Shown here: one piece after another, positions 1 to 11,400 of the stretch
Position numbering within the stretch: the first letter of the stretch is position 1
How the letters are laid out: every line of letters starts with the position of its first letter
Program-made: the position numbers and the translations under genes
Assembly: GCA_008931825.1 (NCBI GenBank)
Contig: QXVZ01019405.1
Span: forward strand, 1-32,437
Direction of reading: 5' to 3'
Source of the DNA: Phallusia fumigata
Lineage: Eukaryota; Chordata; Ascidiacea; Phlebobranchia; Ascidiidae
Length of the DNA stretch: 32,437 bases
Notes under the pieces: model-generated
Databases searched by the model: none
Told to the model about the DNA's origin: nothing
The model's input: only the letters and a program-made list of their open reading frames with translations

Positions 1-2620
1 CTTTCCACTGCGAATTTACGTTTTCAGAATGTAAACTTCAAGGTTGCCTTGAGCGACAGAATCCCCATCTAGTGGACAGATCAGTTTATCTGAATTAAAA
101 TGAAACAACTGCAGATCATAACGACACGTGTTGTTATTTCAGGCAGTTCCCACAAAAAAAGCTAAACCAAATCCTTCCGTGTGCTCTGTGTTTACTAGGT
201 GACGTAACAACACTTGTTTCGTCGTAATCCTCCTCCTGACGAAAACAACAACACAAAGCGGGAGGGAAATTGTATTTCCGTTATTCGTGGAACAGCGATA
301 GCGGAAAGATTGAGTGCGTTGATTATGCGCTGCTGTGTGTCAATATGTTGTGATATCTTTCATTGATTGGAGAAGGTCGATGCCTTTAATTGTCAAATTG
401 TGTCGCCACCTATTTTAGCGGGAAAACATTAATTGGATCGACAATCGACCGTTCTAAAATGCACAAGAGACGCTGGTCGGAGAAAATAATGCTGCAGGTG
501 AATTTAGATTCCCAAGCATACCCTTCTGGGCTTGTCACTTCACCAACAGAGATCGCCTATGTTAAAATAGTCAGACGTCGGTATCAGTATCTAAAAATGC
601 GTGAATGAATAAAGTAACGGGTATTTTTTTCTGGCTGTGTTATAAAACTGATGTAAACTTTTTGACGTACAATCGTTAGTGTGAGAGACTTGACAGGACC
701 CAAACCCGGATACAAAATAAGTAACCAAAAATACCCTGTGAAATCGTGCGAAAATATCACCTACTAACCCCGGTCAGGACGCAATTAGAAATTCCCTTGG
801 GTCCAAACAGAGCTAAAAACATCATGCCGAGTTGACGTTACGTCACCGCTGAAATCTCCATCAACAAACGAATTGTAAAAGATCGGAAGTGGAGCGTTGA
901 AGATCGGACACCAACTGGAATCAGGATAGCAGGTGGAAGGATGACAACGGCACGTATTTATTAGTCATTGATGAAAACGTGCAACTGTCGCGTCAAGACT
1001 AAGAGTCTGTTTGTCAAAAGATTAAAATCCAATTCTCCTAAATTATTGTCCGTGGTGTAAAGGTTTTTTTGGACTTTGTTTCAGTTTGATCGTAGCGAAT
1101 TTAGGATTAAGACAAAGGTCGGCAACTGAAATGAAATTTAAAATGCAATAGACGAAATCTGGTTTCGAATTGTGCTCGGCAATCTAGTTTTTTATAAAAA
1201 CTGGCGGAGACTTTAAGACATTTTTAGTTTTGTGACAATGTCCGAATCAAACAGCCGCACGCTACCAACATCCAAGTAAATAAAAATACAAAAAGTAATA
1301 ATTGTTCTCCTATTTTTTTTTGTTCAAATCGCGGCAGTTCAAACTTACGTTGCCCCGCGTTGTGAAGCACAAACGTTTGTCATTTTGTGCGAGCAAATCC
1401 CTCCTTTTTGGAAAATGGATTAGCTTTTTATGTGATCGAAATTGGACAGAGCAGACTAGGGTTAGGCTTCCCGCTTATTAGGTCAGATTGTTAGCACTTA
1501 AAAACGAAAGAGACATTACCTAATAGCCTCGCCGTACGTTCAATGACCTCGCAAGAGGTTAATTGGCGCTTCATTAACCTGTGAAGTGTTTTTCTCCCAA
1601 CCACCCCGTGTGTTTGTCTCGTGTTCCAAGTCTCAGGACTCTCGTAGACAAATTCTCCCCGCAAATTTTGGTTGATTTAGCGGATAACGTCGATTATTTA
1701 CTCAATGTCTTTGTCAGACGCGTGGGCAATGTCTCGGTAGCATATTGATGCATTCGAAACGACTATAACGGCGTCGTTGTTGGTTGCAAACAGTGTCTGG
1801 CTACGATGTACGAAGTTGGTTGGTTGTTTTGGGAGAAACTTCCTTTAAAACAAAACCGGATCCTAAAATCAGTTTTACCACCAGGATTTCACAAATTTTA
1901 ATTTCTACTTTTAACCAAATTACTACACGCATGTTTGCAAAGAAGTCAACTTCATTTGCCATTACACTGCCTTTTAATTCTAATGCTTTACTGGTACTAT
2001 GTGAGTTTTGAATTATATTTGGAAAGAATAACCTATGTTAAGAAGCTATGCATCCGAACAAAGCAACTTGAAAATATTTTTGTCCCCAAAAAACAAATGT
2101 TTGAAGACCAGTAGCAAAATTAAAAAAACCCAGTCCGTCAATTACATGTATTACAATTTCAGATGTGTCGAGATTACCATACAGTGTACAGTCAACCAAC
2201 ATCTACCAAATTCTTGGAATTGGACAATGCCAGTGCCGTTTAACCAAGCAAACGCTGCCTGCTACAACCCGCCCGGTTGTAATTCCATTTACAGTAACTC
2301 GATGCAAATATTTGGCTCCTCGAGCACACGTGCGGTCTAACTGGATACAAAACGTCACAAAAAAATCACCAACATGCAGCAATCCACGATATCAAATTGC
2401 CTTTGGAACAATAGATTGGGCGTTGAGCGTCGGTTGTTGAAGGCCCGATTCCTTGCAATCAGACCAGGGTTTCCTGCCTTAATTGCCATCTCCCGATGCG
2501 ATTGGTTTATTGACTGCTCGCCTTTGCTGCCCTGGTAATACACGTTTCCGTTAGCTGTCAATGTTGGAAGCTTTCCCACGCCTTATCTGGCAGCTAAGTT
2601 GATGAAACGGTGTGAGAATA
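1..2620. other. Non-coding, CpG-rich left flank
   Basis: I find no convincing exon chain on either strand. The longest open frames here are about 70 to 100 codons and have no recognisable domain or compositional support. CpG is clearly more frequent than over the gene bodies further right. Scattered regulatory-looking words are present: a TGACGTAA CRE-like site near 200, CACGTG at 125-130 and 2327-2332, and a CRE-like palindrome at 833-845. The stretch could hold upstream regulatory DNA or the non-coding 5' part of a gene outside the window. Confidence 0.5.
833..845. promoter_or_regulatory. Palindromic pair of CRE-like half sites
   Basis: TGACGT and ACGTCA face each other around one central base, which makes a near-perfect 13-bp palindrome. 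CREB/ATF bZIP dimers bind TGACGTCA-type words. Binding here is inference. Confidence 0.3.
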
Positions 2621-4143
2621 ATAAACTTCAGGGCGTATGTTAGATCAATCCAGGCATAAAATTGTGTGCCTGTTTTCAAACACTATAGACAGTGGTGAAA
2701 TACATTCGGGAAGGCCAAAAGTTCCACTTCGTACAAATAAAGTGGATTTTTAATCGGGCTTTATGCTGTCAACCGTGGCAATTTTCCAAGGTCTTCGATG
2801 AGTTTAATAACACATAATTTCTTCAACAGGTGAGTTACCCAATTTTTTGCCCTTAAAACGTTCATATTTTTTCTTTTTGTCAGAGAAAAAACAGCGCTAG
2901 AAATGTTTCGGCAAAATCTGATGACGTTCACATCTGCGGGCAAATAAGCAGACACAGATTTCAAATCGGGAGGGCATAAATATCCGGACAATCGCCACTT
3001 TCAATCAACACAAACAACATTCTGGTAATGTTGGGTTAGGGGTCATTACACCGGGGTCGTGTGAACGTCCTGTTTCAGGGGTTCCACCCCACTGAGTCTT
3101 AGGGATTGAAAGCACATTAACCTGAAACTGCTGGGCGTAAAATTTGGGGTTACGGATGGAGATTAAACTTTGCCAAGTATAGATTTTGCTTACTTTTTAA
3201 GCTTTTTGATATTGGATAGTTTCCTGCGTTGAACTCGCTTTAAACTGCACATAGAATTCTAATTAGGTTGTGAGTTATTGAGAACATAGCGAAATATATA
3301 TTGAGAACATAGCGAAAAGGATTGTGGAGTGCAGTTTCGACGGTTTTACCCTAATTTTCGTATTTAGGGTTTTGANATAAACTTCATGGCGTATGTTGGA
3401 TCATTCCAGGCATAAAATTGTGTGCCTGTTTTCAAACACTAGACAGTGGTGAAATACATTCGGTAAGGCCAAAAGTGAAAGCTCCACTTCGTACAAATAA
3501 AGTGGGTTTTCAACGGGCTTTACGCTGTCAATCGTAGCGATTTTCCAAGGTCTTCGAGTTATTTTTAGAGTTTAATAACACATAATTTCTTTAACAGGTG
3601 AGTTACCCAATTCTTTGCCCTTAAAAAGTTCATATTGTTTTCCTTTTGTTAGAGAAAAAACAGCGCTAAAATGTTTTGGCAAAATCTGATGACGTTCACA
3701 CCTGCGGGCAAATAAGCAGACACAGATTTCAAATCGGGAGAGCATAAATATCCGGACAATCGCCACTTTCAATCAACACAAACAACATTCTGGTAATGTT
3801 GGGTTAGGGGTCATTACACCGGGGTCGTGTGAACGTCCTGTTTCAGGGGTTCCACCCCACTGAGTCTTAGGGATTGAAAGCACATTAACCTGAAACTGCT
3901 GGGCGTAAAATTTGGGGTTACGGATGGAGATTAAACTTTGCCAAGTATAGATTTTGCTTACTTTTTAAGCTTTTTGATATTGGATAGTTTCCTGCGTTGA
4001 ACTCGCTTTAAACTGCACATAGAATTCTAATTAGGTTGTGAGTTATTGAGAACATAGCGAAATATATATTGAGAACATAGCGAAAAGGATTGTGGAGTGC
4101 AGTTTCGACGGTTAAAACCTAATTTTCGTATTTAGGATTTTGA
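2621..4143. repeat. Tandem near-identical copies (2621-3375 and 3377-4143) separated by one N
   Basis: The two copies begin with the same ATAAACTTCA and end in the same TTTTGA context, with a single N at 3376 between them. Roughly the first 390 bases differ by a few percent plus small indels: GAAA is added near 3477 and an ATTTTTAG-like insertion lies near 3560. The following 340 or so bases look identical. No gene is supported inside; the open frames on the minus strand are the same shadow in both copies. The N at the junction makes an assembly artefact from two haplotypes the likeliest reading. Confidence 0.85.
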
Positions 4144-4709
4144 TAAAAGAAGAATCTGCACGAGGTACTTGTATTGATTACGGAATTGTGCACAGTAAAA
4201 TTCCCCAGAAATCATTTAAATTTTGGCTGGAACAAATTCGCGCAATTGTATTCGGTTATCCTCAAACAAGAAACTAGATCATATTAACCTGCACAGCGTG
4301 CCATGTTTACGCCTTCCTCGAGCAATGGACGTGGCGCAGCTTACAAAAACAAATCGCTCTGAAGGCGCAACGGGACCGCGGGGTCACTCGGCGTCCAATG
4401 GCATCCGAAACAAAGCGCAAAACCGGCACCACGTGGCGAGAATTGACATCAAAGCCCTCCCCCCCACTTCGGAGGGCTGTTTACCCCCCGAAACTGCGAT
4501 CTTCCGCCGACTGTTTATCCAAACAACCAGTTGCAGCGAATTCGGAAATGCCACGGGCCCGTTCCCACCGTCTGTGTGCGCCCAAGCGTCATAGTCACGT
4601 GGTAATGTTCGTTGAAAGCTTTCGGGTCGTTTGATCGTCGTTGTGGCGTTGTATGTTGATTATGGCTTGCAAAAGTGGAAGGGGCGTATAGGTGTGATGT
4701 TTAGTAAAC
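4144..4709. other. Non-coding stretch with two CACGTG E-boxes
   Basis: A locally GC-rich and CpG-rich stretch. CACGTG occurs at 4430-4435 and 4596-4601, the latter in the extended form GTCACGTGGT favoured by USF/TFE-type bHLH-Zip factors. The plus-strand open frame of about 120 codons has no recognisable domain and is probably a by-product of the GC content. Confidence 0.4.
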
Positions 4710-6818
4710 CCTGTACAGTACTCGGCAAAAAAGGCATCGCTTTAGGTCTGTGTAATAAAATACACAAGTAAAAAATCCTTCGAAAAAATATGTTAGACAG
4801 TAAACCTTGTCAAAGCTCATCACTTGGTCTTTAAAGCGTTTGAAGTATAGACCTTGTGCTGCGTACAAAATAATGATAATTTTGTCCGAGAACAAATCAT
4901 TATGGCCAGCCCCATAAAATATTGAATTTTGTGATCATATTTATTCTCGCAATATATCTTCAATACTGATAACAGCGGCAACAACTTCCTCGATATTCTA
5001 GCGAATGATACAATATTGTGGGCGCGGTTGAAAACAACCAAATGCGCGCAATATTTATACAAGGGACGACAAAAACACTTGAAAGCACAGGAAAGGAGAG
5101 GAAAAGACAACGTCATAATGGAGCGACTTCGAAAACGGGAACGATCGCGGGCACGCGCGCCTTACTGAAAGGCCTCGTGTTGAGTGAAAGCCAGTCGGGC
5201 GTGAACAATCGGGCCACTTTCCCACACTACGTCACAATGGGGCGCGCACACACGTGATCGCAAACGCGCGCGGTCGTAAGATGACACGTGCAGCGCGTGC
5301 TCCGCTACCGGCCTCTAACCCTTCACAAACAAACGGTGGGGAGGAGGGGTAAATGGATGAGTCGGCTGACTCTGTCGGGTTCCTCGCATACCACCCCTCC
5401 ACCACTTTTCCTCCCCCACCTTTGTCCGGTGGGTCAAGGTATGTGTCTGCCTTGTGCTCAGCCAATGGTCTATTGGACCCTTTTTCGAATTTCATCGCCC
5501 GTCGTTGTTTTGTATTTTCTGCTGGTGCCTTGGACAAGGGCACATTTTTCTATTTGTACTGAGGGTCAGAGTTATTTTCCACCTCGGTTCAATAAATTCA
5601 AGAAACTATTGTCCATTCAGACGAATCTGTCGAATATACTCCCTTGATTGAATGCACAAGGCTCGTTGGAAAACCCGCTTTAGTCCAGCATGTAACAAGT
5701 TTCCATACAGTCACCGGCACCAGGTACTAGTTGGCGTTGGCACCTGTAGTTGAAAACGTGNCCTGTACAGTACTCGGCAAAAAAGGCATCGCTTTGGGTC
5801 TGTGTAATAAAATATATAGGTAAAAAATCCTTCGAAAAAATATGTTAGACAATAAACCTTGTCAAAGCTTATCACTTGGTCTTTAAACCTCTTATAGTAC
5901 AAACTTTGTGCTGCGTACAAAATAGTGATAGTTGCGTCCGAGAACAAATTATTATGGCCAGCCCCATGAAATATTGAATTTTGTGATCATATTTATTCTC
6001 GCAATATATCTTCAATGCTGATACCAGCGGCAACAACTTCCTCGATATCCTAGTGAATGATACAATATTGTGGGCGCGGTTGAAAACAACCAAATGCGCG
6101 CAATATTTATACAAGGGACGACAAAAACACTTGAAAGCACAGGAAAGGAGAGGAAAAGACAACGTCATAATGGAGCGACTTCGAAAACGGGAACGATCGC
6201 GGGCACGCGCGCCTTACTGAAAGGCCTCGTGTTGAGTGAAAGCCAGTCGGGCGTGAACAATCGGGCCACTTTCCCACACTACGTCACAATGGGGCGCGCA
6301 CACACGTGATCGCAAACGCGCGCGGTCGTAAGATGACACGTGCAGCGCGTGCTCCGCTACCGGCCTCTAACCCTTCACAAACAAACGGTGGGGGGAGGGG
6401 TAATAATGGATGAGTCGGCTGACTCTGTCGGGTTCCTCGCATACCACCCCTCCACCACTTTTCCTCCCCCACCTTCGTCCGGTGGGTCAAGGTATGTGTC
6501 TGCCTTGTGCTCAGCCAAGGGTCTATTGGACCCTTTTTCGAATTTCAGCGCCCGTCGTTGTTTTGTATTTTCTGCTGGTGCCTTGGACAAGGGCAAGTTT
6601 TTCTATTTGTACTGAGGGTCAGAGTTATTTTCCACCTTGGTTTAATAAATTTAAGAAACTATTGTCCATTCAGACGAATTTGTCGAATATACTCCCTTGA
6701 TTGAATGCACAAGGCTCGTTGAAAAACCCGCTTTAGTCCAGCATGTAACAAGGTTCCATACAGTCACCGGCACCAGGTACTACCGCAGTTGGCGTTGGCA
6801 CCTGTAGTTGAAAACGTG
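4710..6818. repeat. Tandem near-identical copies (4710-5760 and 5762-6818) separated by one N
   Basis: Both copies start with CCTGTACAGTACTCGGC and end with CACCTGTAGTTGAAAACGTG. A single N at 5761 marks the junction. Differences are scattered substitutions and small indels, such as a CCGC insertion near 6783 and a changed purine run near 6390. All open frames occur as pairs in both copies and none resembles a known protein. This is best read as two alleles laid end to end by the assembler. Confidence 0.88.
5000..5480. promoter_or_regulatory. CpG-rich regulatory candidate with CRE and E-box words (allelic copy at about 6052-6530)
   Basis: This part of the duplicated unit is rich in CpG (CGCGCG runs). 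It holds TACGTCA next to an inverted CCAAT-like word near 5229, and CACGTG at 5251-5256 and 5285-5290 (6303-6308 and 6337-6342 in the second copy). This density of unmethylated-style CpG and promoter words suggests a promoter or enhancer, but I see no gene starting from it. Confidence 0.35.
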
Positions 6819-8673
6819 AGATCAGAAACAATACCCAACACAATACAAGCGACGTTAATTGAGGGAAACGTGACAACCCACATATTAACAAGTCTAATAA
6901 TAAGTCGTAATCGTTTTGACCATGGTGATATAACTACTCGCAACCTGCGTTATTCATACGGAGCCACCTGGTGCTGGTATATTTTCCAAGGCATTATCAT
7001 CATTAGCATACCGAGGGTTTACAAATTGGTGTTATTTCCTCATCTTAACTCCTGGAGTGCGTTGCCATTAACTATATTCAGTCGGACATATTTAATCGCT
7101 CTCATTACAATTACCGCCGGGCGCTTTTGTGCCAGTGTTCAATAACCCACAGGAAGGCTATTGTGTGCAAGTGATGATAATAACAGTAAACCCTCTTAGC
7201 TGTTGAGTCATTTGTATTCACGACTGCGTTAATCAAAGCCAATTAAATCTGTAATTGCCGCTGATTTACGTTGTCCTGTTACCCAACAGTGGTTGTGACC
7301 CGCACGGCAACCACTAATTGCTCAACGTGCCATATTTACTCTCTAGACTCGTGCTTCGAAAACGTTTGTGGTTGTCATATGCAAACTAGGTGGCGGTGTT
7401 TTGATGACGACAACATGCTTTTTATTGAATTTAATAAAAACGGTTTGATGTATGCTTCGTGATCTAGAAACATCGAATGAGTTTTGTTTTGTGTTGTGTT
7501 TACTCAAACATAGCCAACTTGAAATGCAAAATATATTCTTGTTTGGTACAAAGCAATAGACGAAGACTGTTTTAATATGTATGGCGTAGGCAACATGATT
7601 AGGTCTAAATTAAGCCGCTTATACTTTTAAAGGAGTCATTTAGACCCAAACAAAGTGTTATTTTGCACAGAATGGTTGGTGAAAACGTAGTATTTTATAT
7701 GTCACCTAAGTTTAAACCATCCCATAAATTATCCTTTGTAGATTCATTGAAGGCACAACGATGACTAACAGGTGGTCCCGATTTGTAATGATTCACCCCT
7801 GTTCTATGGGGAAGCACGCTTATATGCGGGATACGCTCGACTGGGGGTGACTGGCGGTGGGCAGATAATAGCGGGATCACGTACAAAGCGAGCGGAGATT
7901 AGCGTCAAGAAGCAGTCGCCTTCGCTGCCCTTTCCCATGACCGTTGGGCCTAATAGAAGCCCCGGCACGAGTTTGGGTCATGCTCCATAGGCAGCGGGAC
8001 CTCCGCTGGGGTCACGGTTGCCCCAGGGGGCGCACGCGCGTGGAAACAATACCCCCATGCCGGAAACGGGGACCTGGACCGGGGTCTATCGCGTCGCCTT
8101 GTGTCTGAAACAAGACACCGAGGACCCCACACAAATGAAGAAACGAACGTTGCTTCCAATTCTTGCACCTGCTATCTGTGACGTGTTTTGTGATTCGAGG
8201 TTTGAGTTTTGATATTTGAAACCATCAGTCTGTTGTACTTTTACACCGCGTTATGCTCCCTCGATGCCAAACACCTGGTAAGCATAGTCAGCGTCTTGTA
8301 AAATCGAGTGTGTGGAAACCAAAACAGCATCAGTGTATCTAATAGTTGTTGTGGTCGTACCCATGCATATGGCTAGGTTAATATAAACCCTTTGTACATT
8401 TATATGGATTAGTTTGGGGGTTGATAAAACAGCATGTACAGTGAGGGTAATCGTTTAGGGTCCGAGTTTCCACCTTATATTTTGCCACTGGTTCGCACTC
8501 CATAACTCCATGAACATATTTTATAATCTGACAACGTGTTTCAGTGTACTACCGTTTTTTACTTGACCGCAAATTACACACCTAATTGCCATTTAATAAT
8601 TTCAAAAGCAAAACGAAATTTTTGGAACACTATACACGCATCTGTTCGTTAGTTTTACGATGATAGACTAGCC
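6819..8673. other. Non-coding stretch with a GC-rich patch
   Basis: No exon chain is supported. The 118-codon plus-strand frame at 6789-7145 has no recognisable domain. A patch at about 7840-8140 is much richer in G+C and CpG than its surroundings, with runs such as CCCCAGGGGGCGCACGCGCG, and may be a CpG-rich regulatory element. I see nothing else to annotate. Confidence 0.4.
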
Positions 8674-8918
8674 CAGGGTTTTCCAAACTTTTTGGTCTGC
8701 GACCCCTTTTGATTTCTAAAATATTTCTGCGACCCTTACGGTTTGACGGAGAAAAGCAGTTTAAAACATACCATTTGTTGAAAGTACTCCCAGAAAAAAG
8801 CAAATATTATTTTATATTTGCAACACTTCTTGGGAAATTGTTGTACTCGCGACCCACAAAATTCGTGGCACGACCCCCTGAAGGGTCGCGACCCCTAGTT
8901 TGGAAGCTGTAGAAGCTG
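8674..8918. mobile_element. hAT-type MITE with 8-bp target-site duplication
   Basis: A 245-bp element begins CAGGGTTTTCCAAACTTTTT and ends, read on the other strand, CAGCTTCTACAGCTTCCAAA. The termini are imperfect inverted repeats sharing the TTCCAAACT core and GCGACCC words further in. It is flanked on both sides by GACTAGCC (8666-8673 and 8919-8926), a perfect 8-bp duplication as hAT transposases make. CAG at both ends is typical of non-autonomous hAT elements. It has no transposase; the 67-codon frame inside is only the element's own sequence. Confidence 0.85.
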
Positions 8919-11400
8919 GACTAGCCCAAGATGTGCCTACAATTGGGATGCTGTGTCATAGTCAGAAAATAAAAAAATGAGAAAACTGGTTCCGTTTCTC
9001 AGGGTTTTATGTATAAAATGTCACCGGTTGTGTAGTTTTTCTTTTGAAACAAAAGCAATTGGCTTGTTGGCACAATATTAGCTAGGCTGATTACGATCAA
9101 ACGAAATCTGTTCTAAAACATTTATTGTAACGTGTAATCTTTTGGTGCCAAAATTCCAAGCTACTTGTGGTCAGTGAAACACAATCTTACACCTTTGGAG
9201 AATACACTCGATTTCTTACAATAGAAAATGCCAGAACAATCACGTAAAGGTCACGAGGATTTGAAGATTTCTTTTGTGTTTTACGCCCTTCGTCTCAACC
9301 CGTTACAGAGGTGATGTTAGGTCGCAAACAGAAAGGTCACGTGGTCGTGGGAAACGGCATCACGTGGTGTCACATTGGGGAGGCGGTGGGCCGAGTTTAC
9401 AAACATTTGTCGCGTTCGCATAACCTCTAAGTCGAAACAACATATGCAGAGATGGCGGGTGGGTTTGTTTGTCAGCGACTCGGTTCGCTGTTGTGTAATT
9501 TGTGCTACGTCCTAATGGGCTTGTTTTTGTCATGTATGCAGCAGGAAAATTCGCTGAGCCTTTTTGGGGCCTTATTGAGCAAATGTCCACTATTTGTCGC
9601 TACCTTTTTTCATTTTTGATACTTGAGATATTTCGCAAACATTAAATCAATGGCGGCCAAGGGTTATACGCATCGCTGGCGGCAAACCTGCAAAATTGTG
9701 TCTTTTCTAGCAATTCTTGTGATTTTTATTTCACCTCCCGTGCGTTTTCTGTGAAAAGAAACGGCTATGTTATCGTTTCAGCTCTGGGTGACTGAATAGT
9801 TATTTTTTTATTTATCAATTTGACAAAATCACAATGCAGCGTTAGGTTGATTGCTAACGCCATCTAGCGAACATAAGGTAATGGTAATGAAACAGACAAA
9901 ATATTAAAAGCACAGAGACCGTTGCGGTAGTCCTACACATTTCATGTTTTCACATAAATTCAAATAGTTATAGTCCGTTTTACCAAGTTTTCGTGGTCCA
10001 AATCAAATTCTGATCATGTTTTTTTCTGGGTCGGGCCAGTTCTGACAACTTGGCAAAGGAAGCAAAATGATGCAGGTTCGTGTAAGCGTCGTCAGGCAAT
10101 AAGTTACGGCGTAAAAAACTTGGAAATTTCTATTTGCGACTTTTTACCCTATGTTATCCAAGTAACATACATTTCTCCGTTATCGGAAAATATCAATACT
10201 GCTAACAACGAAGACCAAAACTATAGTTTTGTATCAGAGCACAAAGCATCTGTTGATAATATTTAGTGCCCGGTCGAGCTCCTGCCGTGGCACGATGGTG
10301 TTCGGTAGTTTTTGGTTGAGTATTGAACACCAAGCAACATATAAAAAAAACTGCCCAATTACTCGCTGGGTGTAACGAATTCCTAATATTTTGTAGTTTG
10401 TGCATGTGAAAAGTTTTAAACTTCCCTTTTCAACTTAATAGGCTGGTACAGCCCTACTTTAATAAAAATTTGTAAATATGTCCCTTATTTTTCTATGTTT
10501 CACCCCGCGTAAGTATAATCTTGACCTGGTTCAGCCCTCGAACCAGACGGCAAGAGATTCGCCTCAAGTTTCTATAGTGGTTTGATAGTGCAAACTAACG
10601 TTTATTTGATTCGTTAAGAATTTTAGCAAAAAATCTTTGCAAATAGGCAGTGTATTCGCCTTCCTACCTTCTTAGTACATAAAAAATAAAAAAGCGTGTG
10701 AAGGGATTTTAATGGCCAGGCGTACGATAGATGACCCATTGGACAGGTCCGGATTTAGAACCTCAGGGGACATTTGAAGCCGGGCATGTGTAAAAATGTT
10801 TTGCTGCCCCTTTTCCTAAACCGCGTGTAGTAGAAAATGTATTTGATGACTACCTTCTTCTGATGCCCCAAGCACATGTTTGTTTATTGTTTAATCAAGG
10901 TACGAATTGGAGTAAAATTAGCCCGGGGGTTGCTACGAATGCCTCGTGTTTATCATGTTTAAGATACACCGAATTGTTTTTTATCTTCCGTCGTCTTTTC
11001 AGTTTATTATGTTACGGCTTTCCATACCCTTCCGACCGAAAAATTACAACAACAGTACCAAAAGTTTACACCATTTGTAGGTCTGTATTTACGTTACTTT
11101 TCCGAATCGATGTGAGAACAATAAACGCGGGCGTAATAAAACATTTCAAGGACGAATGTCCACTTTTTTGCGCGCGTAATTCGTTGGGTATGTCCGAAAA
11201 AATGGAAAATCGGCGAGCAGACGGGCAAGTAACACTGCAATTACTAATTTTTATTCGAATATATTTAGGAGTAACATTAAAAAGAAAAAGTATCGGTGAA
11301 CACTTTTTATCACAAGGATTGTGCTAGTAATACCAGTGTTGTCTTTGTTGTGTTTACATGTGATTCCTGTCCTGCGATTTTACAACCTAGTTAACCTAAA
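8919..11400. other. Non-coding, CpG-richer stretch
   Basis: No gene is supported. The longest frame is 154 codons on the plus strand (10863-11327). It has no recognisable motif, a cysteine- and isoleucine-rich random-looking composition, and no convincing splice partner. The stretch contains a compact E-box/Su(H)-like cluster near 9340, listed separately. Confidence 0.4.
9336..9366. promoter_or_regulatory. Compact cluster: E-box, Su(H)/RBPJ-like site, E-box
   Basis: Within 31 bp there are CACGTG (9338-9343, in GTCACGTGGT), CGTGGGAA (9346-9353, the consensus of the Notch effector Su(H)/RBPJ) and CACGTG (9361-9366, in ATCACGTGGT). The words are seen directly; enhancer activity is inference. 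Confidence 0.4.

Noticed and set aside
5232-5543. Overlapping frames of about 100 codons on both strands in the GC-rich duplicated unit
   Set aside because: The high GC content removes stop codons on both strands. There is no domain, and the frames are disrupted differently in the allelic copy.
10740-10830. Sequence like the terminal part of common hAT-type repeats (GGTCCGGATTTAGAACCTCA)
   Set aside because: Only one end can be seen, with no partner terminus and no target duplication.
10863-11327. A 154-codon plus-strand open frame, the longest in the left half
   Set aside because: No recognisable motif, random-looking composition and no splice partner in phase. An open frame of this length is within chance over 30 kb.
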